Positions 39,541-48,738 of a DNA stretch of 64,000 nt are shown here, one piece after another. A program made the translations under genes and the position numbers. The stretch comes from CAIVAT01 sp964473485 (lineage in GTDB: Bacteria; Bacteroidota; Bacteroidia; Bacteroidales; FEN-979). Location of the stretch: the NCBI GenBank assembly GCA_964473485.1, contig CAYYPH010000005.1, positions 1 through 64,000 on the forward strand, given 5' to 3'. Positions within the stretch are counted from its first letter, which is position 1, and every line of letters starts with the position of its first letter. The notes under the pieces were generated by a model. The model ran no database searches and was not told the origin of the DNA. It saw nothing but the letters and a program-made list of their open reading frames with translations.

Positions 39541-40038
39541 ATGCTCACTGAAGTTGATTTTTTCGATATCTGCAATGAAACGCTTGGTAAACTGGCAGGT
39601 GACGGCATCCTGCTGCTCTCTGGCGTAGAGGCCAATCCCATGACCATTGGCTGGGGCACACTGGGATATATCTGGAACAGGCCGGTCATGACGGTCCTGG
39701 TCAGGCCGGTGAGGTATTCATTTGAACTGATGGAACGATCGGAAGATTTTTCGGTTTGTATCTTACCGGCAGACCGGAAGCAGGAACTGGCGTTTTGCGG
39801 TACCCGATCGGGCAGGGACATGGACAAGAACGAGAAATGCGGATTTAACATTCTTCCCGGCATAAGGATCAAAACAGGCTATATCGATATTTCAACCATG
39901 CATTTTGAATGCAGGATTGTTCATAAACACCGGCTGGACCCAACGACACTTGATCCGGAAATTGTCGGCAGAAACTATCCCAAAAAGGACTTTCACATGG
40001 TTTATTACGGAGAAATCCTCGGAATTTTCAAAAAATAA
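39541..40038 (+). CDS. Flavin reductase-like FMN-binding split-barrel protein
   Basis: From ATG 39541 the 165-residue product shows the split-barrel pattern: NPMTIGWGTLGYIWNRP, VLVRPVRYSFELM and FSVCILP, which contact FMN. The family covers flavin reductases and related flavoproteins; substrate is unknown. An open frame extends to 39493 but the earlier residues overlap the start of the divergent peptidase gene. A TAATTTTG element at 39512-39519 is upstream. tRNA-Val follows 29 bases on. Confidence 0.9.
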   Translation: MLTEVDFFDICNETLGKLAGDGILLLSGVEANPMTIGWGTLGYIWNRPVMTVLVRPVRYSFELMERSEDFSVCILPADRKQELAFCGTRSGRDMDKNEKCGFNILPGIRIKTGYIDISTMHFECRIVHKHRLDPTTLDPEIVGRNYPKKDFHMVYYGEILGIFKK

Positions 40039-40056
40039 AAAAAGTTTATACATTTG
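40026..40056 (+). promoter_or_regulatory. Promoter for tRNA-Val
   Basis: TACATTTG at 40049-40056 is a perfect TAnnTTTG; a near match TTTC at 40026-40029 lies 19 bases upstream, inside the end of the flavin reductase gene. The tRNA begins 11 bases downstream. Confidence 0.55.
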
Positions 40057-40067
40057 CAGCCCCCAAA

Positions 40068-40142
40068 GGGATGTTAGCTCAGTTGGTTTAGAGCATCGCC
40101 TTGACAGGGCGGGGGTCGTGGGTTCGAATCCCTCACATCCCA
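40068..40142 (+). tRNA. tRNA-Val (GAC)
   Basis: Acceptor GGGATGT/ACATCCC, anticodon stem TCGCC/GGCGG around TTGACAG with anticodon GAC, T arm GGGTTCGAATC. Length 75, discriminator A. CCA is not encoded. Confidence 0.96.
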
Positions 40143-40143
40143 C

Positions 40144-40170
40144 AAAAAGCCGCAATCTGCGGCTTTTTTT
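40144..40170 (+). terminator. Terminator after tRNA-Val
   Basis: AAAAAGCCGC pairs with GCGGCTTTTT across AATCT and is followed by a T-run. Confidence 0.92.
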
Positions 40171-40296
40171 TTGATCATTGAGCTGTATTGACGTTACTGT
40201 ACCGGTTACCACACCCGAAAGCAGCAGTATTCCATCCAATAATTAGACCCGGACAATATCGTTAAAATACCTACCTTTATCCCTGTAACAATAAAG

Positions 40297-41694
40297 ATGC
40301 TTATGAAAATCACATTTTTCGGTGCAACAGGCGGGGTAACAGGAAGTTCTTATTTATGTGAAACTTCGAAGGCGCACATCCTGATCGATTGCGGGATGTT
40401 CCAGGGAGGCCGTGAAGCGGAGCTGGCGAATAAAAAGGCTCCTCCGGTCGACTACAGTACACTTTCTGCAATCATCCTTACCCATGCCCACCTCGACCAT
40501 TGCGGCCGTCTTCCCCTGGCCATCAAGGCCGGATATGCCGGCCCTGTTTACGCCACCCCCGCCACTGCTGATCTGTGTGCGCTGGTGTTGCGCGATTCAC
40601 TGAAAGTACAGAATAATGACCTGGAGAAACTGAACAGGATGCTGGCCAGGATAGGGAAGCCGCTGAAAAAACCTTTATTCAACGAATACGATGTGGAGCA
40701 GGCCATCAGGCAGTTGAAACCCATGCCTTACCATAAGCCTTTCAAAGTGGCCGAAGGGATGAAGGTTACCGTCGATGAAGCAGGTCACATCCTCGGATCG
40801 GGCAGTTTAAAACTAGACCTAACAGAAAAAAGGAAGAAGAAGACAGTGATCTTCTCAGGCGACCTGGGTAGCGCCGGGATGCCGATTGTCAGAGATCCGG
40901 AGCCATTCCGCGAAGCCGACATGGTGATCATGGAGACTACATATGGTGACAGGGATCACAAACCCCTGGAAGACACCATCAATGAAGCCATCGACATCAT
41001 CCGCGAAGCCATTTCCACAAAGGGTAAGATACTTGTGCCTTCATTTGCCATCGGGCGCACCCAGGACCTTATCTGGTACCTGGAACAGGCCTTCAGTAAA
41101 GGAGAACTGACCCGTTTTCCGGTTTACATCGACAGTCCGATGGCCATCGAAGCAAACCGGATCTATATGGATCACCCTGAACTGTTTGATGATGAGATGC
41201 TTCAATTCATGCACTCGGGAAACGCTGACAAAGATAAGGGTTATATCAGGCCAACCCCTACCGCCGAAGAATCGAGGAGGCTCAATGACCTTAAAGGACC
41301 GTTGATGATCATCGCGGGGTCGGGTATGTGCAACGCCGGCAGAATCCTTCACCATCTTCGTCATAACCTCTGGAAACCCGAAACCGCGGTACTGATCGTT
41401 GGCTACCAGGCCGAAGGCACGCTTGGCCGGAAGCTGGTGGAGGGTGTTAAGTCGGTAAGAATCTTCGGAGAAATGATAACGGTTCGCGCGAAGATACATA
41501 AACTCGGAGGCTTCAGCGCTCATGCGGGCCAGCGCGATCTGCTGAAATGGTACAACGCGGTTGCCCCGGCCCGGCCCAGGGTGGCGCTGGTCCATGGTGA
41601 AGATAAAGCAAGGGAGGCTTTTGCCAAAATACTCCGGTACGATTACGGGACCAAACCGATTCTTCCGAAATTCGGGGAGTCGATCGAGATCTGA
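40297..41694 (+). CDS. MBL-fold beta-CASP hydrolase (RNA-processing type)
   Basis: The 465-residue protein (ATG 40297, or ATG 40303 two codons on) has the metallo-beta-lactamase metal motif LTHAHLDHCG near residue 60, GHILGSGS, and the beta-CASP features METTYGDRDH, PSFAIGRTQDLIWYL and the C-terminal HAGQRDL. It belongs to the CPSF73/Ysh1 or RNase J-like group that cuts RNA; unlike RNase J it is short and lacks the extra C-terminal domain. Likely an RNase or related phosphodiesterase in the cytoplasm. An orphan receiver gene follows, convergent. Confidence 0.93.
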   Translation: MLMKITFFGATGGVTGSSYLCETSKAHILIDCGMFQGGREAELANKKAPPVDYSTLSAIILTHAHLDHCGRLPLAIKAGYAGPVYATPATADLCALVLRDSLKVQNNDLEKLNRMLARIGKPLKKPLFNEYDVEQAIRQLKPMPYHKPFKVAEGMKVTVDEAGHILGSGSLKLDLTEKRKKKTVIFSGDLGSAGMPIVRDPEPFREADMVIMETTYGDRDHKPLEDTINEAIDIIREAISTKGKILVPSFAIGRTQDLIWYLEQAFSKGELTRFPVYIDSPMAIEANRIYMDHPELFDDEMLQFMHSGNADKDKGYIRPTPTAEESRRLNDLKGPLMIIAGSGMCNAGRILHHLRHNLWKPETAVLIVGYQAEGTLGRKLVEGVKSVRIFGEMITVRAKIHKLGGFSAHAGQRDLLKWYNAVAPARPRVALVHGEDKAREAFAKILRYDYGTKPILPKFGESIEI

Positions 41695-41722
41695 TTACCC
41701 TTGTTTGATCGGAATCCTTGCT

Positions 41723-42109
41723 CTAAATGTATTTCCGGATTATATCAAACATTTCATTGGCACGGATGGGTTTTTCAATGAAGTCGCAGCATCCTGCAGC
41801 AAATGCAGCCTCGCGGTCGCATTCCTCCACATAGGCGGTCTGGGCAACCACCGGTATGTCACGATGAATAGTTTTCAAATGCTGTGTGGTTTCCAGACCG
41901 GTAATACCTGGCAACCGGATGTCCATCAATACAACATTAAAGAAAGTAATGTTGCGGCATAATTCGAGGGCATCCTCACCTGAAGAAGCGTGGTAAACCA
42001 TGGCATTTGTAGGTTTCAGAAGGGCGTCGAGGTAACTGTAACATTGATGATCATCCTCCACGATCAGGATGGTTTTCCCTTCCCAGTTATAATTCCAGTC
42101 AATCCCCAT
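41723..42109 (-). CDS. Single-domain response regulator (receiver only)
   Basis: The 128-residue protein is a stand-alone CheY-like receiver: acidic pair ILIVEDDHQ, phospho-acceptor VVLMDIRLPG (Asp near residue 66), a conserved Thr in VVAQTAYVEE, and Lys in FIEKPIRANEM. There is no output domain, and no histidine kinase is adjacent. It lies convergent to the hydrolase and divergent from pyk. Its target may be a protein elsewhere. Confidence 0.92.
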   Translation of the reverse strand: MGIDWNYNWEGKTILIVEDDHQCYSYLDALLKPTNAMVYHASSGEDALELCRNITFFNVVLMDIRLPGITGLETTQHLKTIHRDIPVVAQTAYVEECDREAAFAAGCCDFIEKPIRANEMFDIIRKYI

Positions 42110-42172
42110 TGAAAAATGATTCTAATGCATTGAACAATTTCGTCTATCTTCGCCAGTAAAAATAAAAAAAAT

Positions 42173-43600
42173 ATGACCAGGATCTGGCGTCGTACAAAAA
42201 TTGTTGCCACACTCGGCCCGGCAAGCTCTTCACCGGAAATGATCAGGGCTTTGATTGAGAATGGAATGGACGTTGCGCGCCTGAATTTCTCCCATGGTAA
42301 ATATGAAGACCACGCCGGAGTGATCCGGACCCTTCGCCAGATCTCATCAGAGCTGAGCAAACCTGTCACAATCCTTCAGGATCTGCAGGGACCCAAGATC
42401 AGGGTGTGTAAACTCCCCGAGGGGAAGATTGAACTCGTTGCCGGCAATACAGTGGTTCTGATTCCTGAATCGGAATACAACGGTCAGCAAGGTACAATTC
42501 CCATCGATTATCCTTACGTTGCAGAAGAAGCGAGACCCGGAATGCAGATACTGCTGGCCGATGGCTTGTTTGAGCTTACAGTATCGGAGGTAGAAGGAAA
42601 GGATGTAAGATGCAGGGTAGTTGAAGGCGGAACACTGACTGACAGGAAAGGGGTTAATTTTCCGAACCTGAACCTGCGCTTACCCTCCCTGACCGAAAAG
42701 GATATACGGGATCTTGAATTTGGGCTGGAGCAAGATGTCGACTGGATCTCGCTAAGTTTTGTAAGGTGTGCCGCCGACGTAGAAGAACTCAGAAGCCTGA
42801 TAACCAATCGTGGTCATATCAAGCCGATTATCGCGAAGATTGAGAAACCTCAGGCGATCGAAAACCTGGAGGAGATCGTGGCTGCAGTCAATGGGGTCAT
42901 GGTCGCTCGGGGTGACCTTGGCGTGGAGATGAGCCCGGAGAAAGTACCTATGCTGCAGAAACGCATCATTGAACTCTGCAACCGGACTGGCAAAACGGTA
43001 ATCACCGCCACCCAGATGCTCGAGAGTATGATCCATGACCCCCGTCCCACCCGTGCGGAAGCAAGCGACGTTGCCAATGCGATTATCGACGGAACAGATG
43101 CGGTGATGCTATCCGGCGAAACAGCCATGGGGAATTTCCCGGTAAAAGCTGTTGAAATGATGGCCCGGATTGCGGAAGAGGTTGAAGCGCGGATCGAATT
43201 CAAAGTATATCCCCCGTCAGGTCACTCTGACATCGCTGCACTCAGCAGGGCGACGAACCAGATTGCCAGGGTGATAGAGCCTTCCTGCATCGTGGTTCTT
43301 ACGGCCAGCGGTCGCAGCGCACAAGCCGTGGCTGCCGAAAGACCGAACGTGCCGGTCTATGCCCTGACCAGCCATTCCCAGGTATTCCACGCGTTGAACC
43401 TGCTCTGGGGGATCACACCGATCCTTATCCATGAACACCCTGATACATTCGAGGAGATGGTAAGAATGGCTGAAAGAAACCTGTTAAACCACAACCTGAT
43501 CTCAAAGGGACAGAAGATCATACTGTTAGGTGGAATACCTGCCCACCAGCCAGGAGGAACCAACTTTGTAAAAATCCATGAGATGGGAAAAACCGGATAA
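42173..43600 (+). CDS. pyk: Pyruvate kinase
   Basis: The 475-residue enzyme begins with RTKIVATLGPASSSPEMI, and contains MVARGDLGVE, ITATQMLESM and LSGETAMGNFPV, covering the catalytic and K/Mg sites, then the C-terminal allosteric domain. It makes pyruvate and ATP from phosphoenolpyruvate in the cytoplasm. A TATCTTCG box at about 42144 is a weak promoter candidate. Length is normal. Confidence 0.98.
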   Translation: MTRIWRRTKIVATLGPASSSPEMIRALIENGMDVARLNFSHGKYEDHAGVIRTLRQISSELSKPVTILQDLQGPKIRVCKLPEGKIELVAGNTVVLIPESEYNGQQGTIPIDYPYVAEEARPGMQILLADGLFELTVSEVEGKDVRCRVVEGGTLTDRKGVNFPNLNLRLPSLTEKDIRDLEFGLEQDVDWISLSFVRCAADVEELRSLITNRGHIKPIIAKIEKPQAIENLEEIVAAVNGVMVARGDLGVEMSPEKVPMLQKRIIELCNRTGKTVITATQMLESMIHDPRPTRAEASDVANAIIDGTDAVMLSGETAMGNFPVKAVEMMARIAEEVEARIEFKVYPPSGHSDIAALSRATNQIARVIEPSCIVVLTASGRSAQAVAAERPNVPVYALTSHSQVFHALNLLWGITPILIHEHPDTFEEMVRMAERNLLNHNLISKGQKIILLGGIPAHQPGGTNFVKIHEMGKTG

Positions 43601-43608
43601 CAGGAAGG

Positions 43609-43809
43609 TCATTCTCCGAGCTTGTACCTGATCCCCGCAGTAAGAATATAATTTGTTCCTACGCCAAATTCACCGAAAAACGCCAGCGATCTTCCAACCC
43701 TGGAACCCAGCAGGGAAAGCTGGCCGGCAGGAAGTAACTTCTGGCGGGCCAGTTCAGAACCTCCTGATCGCTCGGTATTAACGTTCAACCTGGCTATTTG
43801 TACAGACAA
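43609..43809 (-). pseudogene. Remnant of an outer-membrane beta-barrel gene (C-terminal end only)
   Basis: A 66-codon frame, opening with TTG inside the ppnP 3' end, ends SLAFFGEFGVGTNYILTAGI plus RYKLGE. This alternating pattern resembles the last strands of small Bacteroidota beta-barrel proteins. There is no signal peptide, no upstream barrel and no room for one because ppnP overlaps it. It therefore looks like the tail of a gene that was lost, lying convergent to pyk. A real short gene is less likely. Confidence 0.45.
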
Positions 43810-44075
43810 AGATAAGCAGCGTCTGCGGATATCCTCAGTTTGAATTTCTGTCCGCTTTCAACGATAAATGTGTCATAGGGCCGGAAGGTTTTCCAATCCT
43901 GCTGACCCGGTAACAGGACCACCATTTCACCCGAAACCACCGTCATGAATTCAACCGTTGAGGTGCCAAACTCATATTCCCCCGGGGCCATTACTCCCAA
44001 AGTTGCCGGTCCGCCGGACGAGGTAAAAGCAATTGATTTGACTTTGCCGTCGAAATATTCATTCGTTTTGAACAT
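43794..44075 (-). CDS. ppnP: Pyrimidine/purine nucleoside phosphorylase PpnP
   Basis: The 93-residue cupin-fold protein matches the PpnP (YaiE, DUF1255) family: MFKTNEYFDGKVKSIAF, ATLGVMAPGEYEFGTSTVE and FESGQKF-like FIVESGQKFKLRI. It phosphorolyses nucleosides to bases and ribose-1-phosphate. Length is complete. Located alone between a barrel remnant and the two-component operon. Confidence 0.94.
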   Translation of the reverse strand: MFKTNEYFDGKVKSIAFTSSGGPATLGVMAPGEYEFGTSTVEFMTVVSGEMVVLLPGQQDWKTFRPYDTFIVESGQKFKLRISADAAYLCLYK

Positions 44076-44108
44076 GGCAATTCTTTTAAGTTATGAGTGT
44101 ATGAATGA

Positions 44109-44858
44109 TTACATGTTTAACGCTTGCTTGAGAATTTTATACCCGGTGGTCGAAGCCCTTAACCTGGCGCCCTGTTTCATCAGGACTGCATAATTTTCCT
44201 TGTCATAATACTCAATCTTGTCAATAAATCTTACATTGACGATATATGACCGGTGGATTCTGATAAACAGCTCAGGATCGAGATGCGTTTCGAAATATTT
44301 CATGGTTTTCTCCTTCAAATGCCTGGCATCCTTGGTATGCAGCATCACATAATCGCCCTCTGCTTCCAGGTAGATGATCTCCTCAATGGGGATCACACTG
44401 ACCTTATGTCGCGACTTTACGGCAATCCGCTGGAGATATTCGGGTGCCTCCTCAAGTGTTTTGACTAGTTTATGCACCTGTCCTCCGGTGGGCTGCGAGG
44501 AGCCGATCTGGTTGATCGCCTTCTGAAGGGCCTGCGCAAACCGCTCTTTTGAGTATGGTTTCAAAAGATAATCAATGGCATTCATCTCGAAAGCTTTGAT
44601 CGCATACTGGTCATAAGCGGTACTGAAAATGATCATCGGCGGCTGGTCGAGCAGGTCAAGTAACTCAAGCCCGGTCAACTTGGGCATCTGAACATCGAGA
44701 AACACCAGGTCGGGTTTCAGTTCCTGAATTGCTTTCAATCCTGAGAATCCATCGGAAAACTCGCCGATCACTTCAATTTCCTCAAACTCCCTCAGGTAAT
44801 ATTTCACCACATCCCTTGCTGGTTGTTCATCATCAATTAAAACAGTTTTTATCGTCAT
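44109..44858 (-). CDS. LytTR family response regulator
   Basis: The 249-residue protein has an N-terminal receiver (TVLIDDEQPARDVV, phospho-Asp in VFLDVQMPKLTG) and a C-terminal LytTR DNA-binding domain with IPIEEIIYLEAEGDYVMLHT and RIHRSYIVNVRFID. It should bind DNA direct repeats after phosphorylation by the adjacent kinase. It overlaps the kinase gene by four bases (ATGA), so the pair is translationally coupled. Confidence 0.95.
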   Translation of the reverse strand: MTIKTVLIDDEQPARDVVKYYLREFEEIEVIGEFSDGFSGLKAIQELKPDLVFLDVQMPKLTGLELLDLLDQPPMIIFSTAYDQYAIKAFEMNAIDYLLKPYSKERFAQALQKAINQIGSSQPTGGQVHKLVKTLEEAPEYLQRIAVKSRHKVSVIPIEEIIYLEAEGDYVMLHTKDARHLKEKTMKYFETHLDPELFIRIHRSYIVNVRFIDKIEYYDKENYAVLMKQGARLRASTTGYKILKQALNM

Positions 44859-45934
44859 ACGGATGCTTTTATTTCTTTAATTTCTTGTGATGGAATGCTG
44901 AGCACAACGGTAAAACGGGAACCATCGATCCTGGTGGTCAGCAACTTGTCGTTTTTATAGGTCAGGCGGAGCCTTTCCCTGATGTTATTCAAACCAAGGC
45001 CGGCACCTTTCCGTGGATGAGCATCGGGATCAAAATCATTCACTATTTTTATCTCAAGGTAGCCATCCACGTACTGACACGACATTTCGATGCTGACCTG
45101 TTCGGTACTCTCGTAAACCCCGTGTTTGATGGCATTTTCGAACAGCGGTTGCAGCAACATGACAGGGATTCTGTGATTCCTGCATAACTCCTCATCGAAA
45201 CCAAAGCTGAATAGTAGTTTATCGCCAAAACGCACTTTTTCGATTTCAAGATAGCGCCTGATGTTCAGCATTTCGTCCTGAAGTGTCGTAAAGGATCCCG
45301 AATTGGTCGACACAGAATACCGGAGAAAGTCAGAGAGTTTAATCACCATATCCCTGGCCTTTTCGGGATTGGTGATCGTGAGGGAACTGATTGAATTGAG
45401 GCTGTTGAACAGAAAATGTGGATTGATCTGCGATTTGAGCATAGTAAGTTCCGTCTCTTTGAGCACCTCACGCAAACGCGATTCTATTTTTGCCTTCTCC
45501 TGCAGGTTTACAGAATAGATGATAATGTAATAAACAAGTGTGATCAGGATGTAATAAGTGGTACCAATGAACACGCGGTTGGGAATAGAATCCATCAGCA
45601 TTTCAGTGTAAATTTTATTATTGCTGAATAACAGATTCAGAATGGTGATGGAAAGACCGGTCCAGACAACCAGTGTAATTGTAAGATAGGCAAGATGGTT
45701 GAAAAGGACACTCCAAATTTGTTTCTGGTCAGGAATGCTGTACCTGACCACAAACCACATCGATATACCGATGATACAGAACGAGAGGTTATTGATAAAA
45801 CTATCGGTAAGTGAAACCTCTATCGGAAATTTGTAAACAAAATAGAAAACAGAAAAGTGGGCTCCCGCAAGGAAAGCCCACAAACCAAAATAAACGGAAA
45901 CGGATTTTTTGTTAATAAATACTGGATGCTGCAT
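44855..45934 (-). CDS. LytS-like sensor histidine kinase
   Basis: The 359-residue protein has about four membrane helices (residues 12-150), then the His_kinase segment SQINPHFLFNSLNSISSL with the phospho-accepting His, and an HATPase domain with FENAIKHGVYES (N box) and GAGLGLNNIRERL. The sensing part is membrane-embedded with no extracellular domain. It pairs with the LytTR regulator just downstream and is preceded by the LiaF-like gene 16 bases upstream. Confidence 0.94.
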   Translation of the reverse strand: MQHPVFINKKSVSVYFGLWAFLAGAHFSVFYFVYKFPIEVSLTDSFINNLSFCIIGISMWFVVRYSIPDQKQIWSVLFNHLAYLTITLVVWTGLSITILNLLFSNNKIYTEMLMDSIPNRVFIGTTYYILITLVYYIIIYSVNLQEKAKIESRLREVLKETELTMLKSQINPHFLFNSLNSISSLTITNPEKARDMVIKLSDFLRYSVSTNSGSFTTLQDEMLNIRRYLEIEKVRFGDKLLFSFGFDEELCRNHRIPVMLLQPLFENAIKHGVYESTEQVSIEMSCQYVDGYLEIKIVNDFDPDAHPRKGAGLGLNNIRERLRLTYKNDKLLTTRIDGSRFTVVLSIPSQEIKEIKASV

Positions 45935-45950
45935 GAAAGAGGTTCTTTGG

Positions 45951-46697
45951 TCAGAAGTTTTTCAATTCGCCACCTCCAAAAATTGCACTACCTTTAATGA
46001 TCAATATTCTTGAAGAATCAGGTGATTCTCTTACATAGGCCCGTTTGTCGCTGAATCCTCCCAGAATCGAGGTCATCTTCAGTTGTACTCTCCAATCGGC
46101 CGGTACAATAATGGTTACTCCGCCGAATATGGCATTAATCTCCAGTTCGCTGACCCCATCGGCCAGGGTTGCCTGTGTCAGGTCCAACTCCGATCCGCCA
46201 AAGATACAATTAATATGTCCTCCCCGAAAAACCTGGTGGGTGATCCGCTGTTTTGCCCCGCTGAAAATATTCTCCTCATGAATGTATCCGTCTGCGAGAT
46301 TTCCGGGAATCTCTGTACGGCGAGCCCTGTTCCAGTTTTTACTGGGCAATCGTTTGGTCAGGATCAGTACGCCGAATCCGATCAGGACAAGCGGCCACAG
46401 GACCTGCCAGGCATTGAAATCGTAAATCCCCATTTCACGAAGTATCCGGGGAAGCAAAAAAATGGCACCGATCAGGATAAGAATGGTGCCTGGGGTGCGG
46501 CTTTCGCTGCTTAAAAAACTGATGATCCCAATGCCGATCAGTAACATCGGCCACGAGATTAATACGTTATGAAAGAAGTCAGGCAGAATATTGATATTGG
46601 TAAGAAGAAGGACAAAGCCTGTGATGATGACGACCACGCCAAGAATATATTTTCTCTCCGGATGTCTGTCTTCATGTTTATCGTCGTGCGGTTCCAT
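45951..46697 (-). CDS. LiaF/DUF5668-like membrane protein
   Basis: The 248-residue protein has a charged N-terminus, about three or four membrane helices (residues 18-115), and a cytoplasmic or soluble C-terminal beta-rich domain with repeated INCIFGGSELDLTQ and INAIFGGVTIIVPADW units, the pattern of the LiaF-type cell-wall-active antibiotics response domain. In Firmicutes LiaF restrains a two-component pair; here it sits just upstream of the LytS/LytTR genes, so a similar role is plausible but unproven. A minus-strand TATTTTTG element is at 46731-46738. Confidence 0.88.
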   Translation of the reverse strand: MEPHDDKHEDRHPERKYILGVVVIITGFVLLLTNINILPDFFHNVLISWPMLLIGIGIISFLSSESRTPGTILILIGAIFLLPRILREMGIYDFNAWQVLWPLVLIGFGVLILTKRLPSKNWNRARRTEIPGNLADGYIHEENIFSGAKQRITHQVFRGGHINCIFGGSELDLTQATLADGVSELEINAIFGGVTIIVPADWRVQLKMTSILGGFSDKRAYVRESPDSSRILIIKGSAIFGGGELKNF

Positions 46698-46849
46698 GGC
46701 TGAATGTTTTTTTGTTTAACAATTGCGAGACAAAAATAGACCGGGATCAGGCATTGGTGAATGATTTATCGACAGAGTGCGGCAAAATCCCGATAAAAGA
46801 GGAATTTCGGCTTTTCGTTTTTTCATTTCCAGCATTATATCGCATTTTA

Positions 46850-47356
46850 TCATACATCCGGATGAATGTAAAGAGTCATGTAAAAATAGGCATTACCGGT
46901 ATAATTTAAAAATCTGATAAAGTCGTTGAAGGATATTACAAGCGAGGCAGTGTTGATACATGGATGGAAACTGATCCTTTCGGACTCTTTAAGCGACTCA
47001 TCGAGAAAAACGGTGACATGGCGGTCATGATCATGGATTAATCCGAACGGGGACACCGATCCCGGGGTTAATCCGAGGTATTTCATCAGTCGCTCGTTGG
47101 AGGCGAAGGTTAGTTTACCTTGTCTGAGCAGCTTTTCAAGGTCATGAATGGCCAGGTTCCGGCGGCAATCAAGTATTACCAGGTAATGGCGGTTTCCTTT
47201 GTGGTTGCGGAGGAAAAGGTTTTTACAATGCGTGGCCGGGATATCTTTCCAGTATTTCGATGCCTCTTCGATGGTTGGAGCCGCAGGGTGTTCGTGATAC
47301 TCGAAAGCGATGCCGAGTTGGTCGAGCAGGTTGTATAGTTTCGCTGATCCGTTCAT
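46850..47356 (-). CDS. Prolyl-tRNA editing protein (YbaK/ProX type)
   Basis: From ATG 47356 the 168-residue protein shows the YbaK/ProX editing domain: FEYHEHPAAPTIEEASKY, THCKNLFLRNHKGNRHYLVI, and LTPGSVSPFGLIHD. It removes Ala mischarged on tRNA-Pro. The first 24 codons of the longer open frame are discarded. It is 10 bases downstream of the outer-membrane barrel gene, on the same strand. Confidence 0.92.
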   Translation of the reverse strand: MNGSAKLYNLLDQLGIAFEYHEHPAAPTIEEASKYWKDIPATHCKNLFLRNHKGNRHYLVILDCRRNLAIHDLEKLLRQGKLTFASNERLMKYLGLTPGSVSPFGLIHDHDRHVTVFLDESLKESERISFHPCINTASLVISFNDFIRFLNYTGNAYFYMTLYIHPDV

Positions 47357-47366
47357 TCGTTTTCCG

Positions 47367-48710
47367 TTAAAAGATCTCCTGGGCCTGCAGGTAGATACCC
47401 ATCGATTTCTCACCCAGTCCAAAGTCAATGAGAAGATTGGTCCGGTCGTATTTACTCACCATGATCCTCAGGCCAAATCCGGCCCCGGGTTTAAAATAAC
47501 CAAAAAGGGGAACATTCATATCCCGGTTCGATGCCGTGACCAGGTTCGCGAAAAGAACACCTCCGACGACACCCGAACACGGGGAGATCGGGAACCGGTA
47601 TTCCACCTCGCCATAAACCATGTCTTCGCCTCTCCACCTGCCCTGGGGATATCCCCTGCCGGCAGAGCTCATCTGGTCGAATCCGTTGGACATCAGGCCC
47701 AGGTACGGAACATGACCGGTAGTCATGAAACTCCCTGAAAACCATAATGCAAGCAAATGCCTGGGGTTAACCTTACTGAGCCCGAGATAGGTTCTGAACT
47801 CAGACCACAGCATCGAACTGTTGCGACTGCTGCCCATGAACGTGAAATTGTACCGATAGTTGAGGTTAAAATAGATTCCTTTATAGGCATTGATAAGATT
47901 ATCGCGACTATCGTAAACAAAATTGAGGCTCAGTCCGGAGATGGCGTATTCATCCAGGTCGAAACCATGCAGGGTGGAATAGGCATAATGAGGAGTGATT
48001 GTCGGCTTGTCGGCATCGAGGTGGAGAAGGTTATCATGAATGTCATAATAATAATCGAGATGATATCCACCTCCGCCATAAATGTGCTTCCATAATTCAA
48101 AGGAAATGATATTATGACACTTAAGCCAGCTGTATTTCATGGGATATTCACCACCCGGAACAGGCTCGGCGGTGCCGGTATCAAATCCTCCGGCATCAGG
48201 AATGTTATCACCCGGTCCGGTTCCCAAACCGTAGGTAGGAATGGGGAACAGGTACCACCGCCAGTCGGTTTGAAGGAAGATTTTGTTCCTGTTCAGGTAT
48301 ATATTCGATTTGATGTAAGATATGAGCTGTTGCTGGGTTGTGTAAAGCACCTGCACGGTAGCGGCTGATAGTTTTGTTATGGGGTTCTTTCCGATGGTCC
48401 ACGAAAGTGTAGAACCAGCACCAAACTGGAGACCGGTACCCGGTGATGAGGCAATGAGCGGTAAGATGATTGCCCGAAGTTTTCGTGTGGGAATAACCGG
48501 AGCACTCAGATCACTCTTTTTGAACAGGTCAAAAACATCGCCCTGGTGACAGGGAGCCGGGGTAGTTGCCGAATCGGTTTTAGTTACTTGCACAGAAGTT
48601 TTGAGTGTATCCGGCGTTGCTCCATACACCATAGCCTGAACTCCGGCAGGCAGCAACGGCAACAACAACAGCGCGGGCAGGACCGTATGGATAAATAAGC
48701 GGATCATCAT
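47367..48710 (-). CDS. BamA/TamA-like outer-membrane beta-barrel protein
   Basis: The 447-residue protein has a signal peptide (residues 1-26) and about sixteen amphipathic beta strands, with the Omp85-type C-terminal region GRGYPQGRWRGEDMVYGEVEYRFP containing the RGY motif. No POTRA domains are seen, so it is a short single-barrel member (surface antigen D15 family) rather than BamA itself. Function unknown: passage of lipid or protein at the outer membrane is typical. It lies before the prolyl-tRNA editing gene; the two are not functionally linked as far as I can see. Confidence 0.88.
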   Translation of the reverse strand: MMIRLFIHTVLPALLLLPLLPAGVQAMVYGATPDTLKTSVQVTKTDSATTPAPCHQGDVFDLFKKSDLSAPVIPTRKLRAIILPLIASSPGTGLQFGAGSTLSWTIGKNPITKLSAATVQVLYTTQQQLISYIKSNIYLNRNKIFLQTDWRWYLFPIPTYGLGTGPGDNIPDAGGFDTGTAEPVPGGEYPMKYSWLKCHNIISFELWKHIYGGGGYHLDYYYDIHDNLLHLDADKPTITPHYAYSTLHGFDLDEYAISGLSLNFVYDSRDNLINAYKGIYFNLNYRYNFTFMGSSRNSSMLWSEFRTYLGLSKVNPRHLLALWFSGSFMTTGHVPYLGLMSNGFDQMSSAGRGYPQGRWRGEDMVYGEVEYRFPISPCSGVVGGVLFANLVTASNRDMNVPLFGYFKPGAGFGLRIMVSKYDRTNLLIDFGLGEKSMGIYLQAQEIF

Positions 48711-48738
48711 CCAAAAATAAAAATTAATTCCTTTTACT

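Noticed and set aside
48712..48719. A minus-strand TAnnTTTG-like box next to the barrel gene ATG
   Set aside because: It touches the start codon region (48710), so it would place the transcription start inside the signal peptide; an A-rich coincidence.
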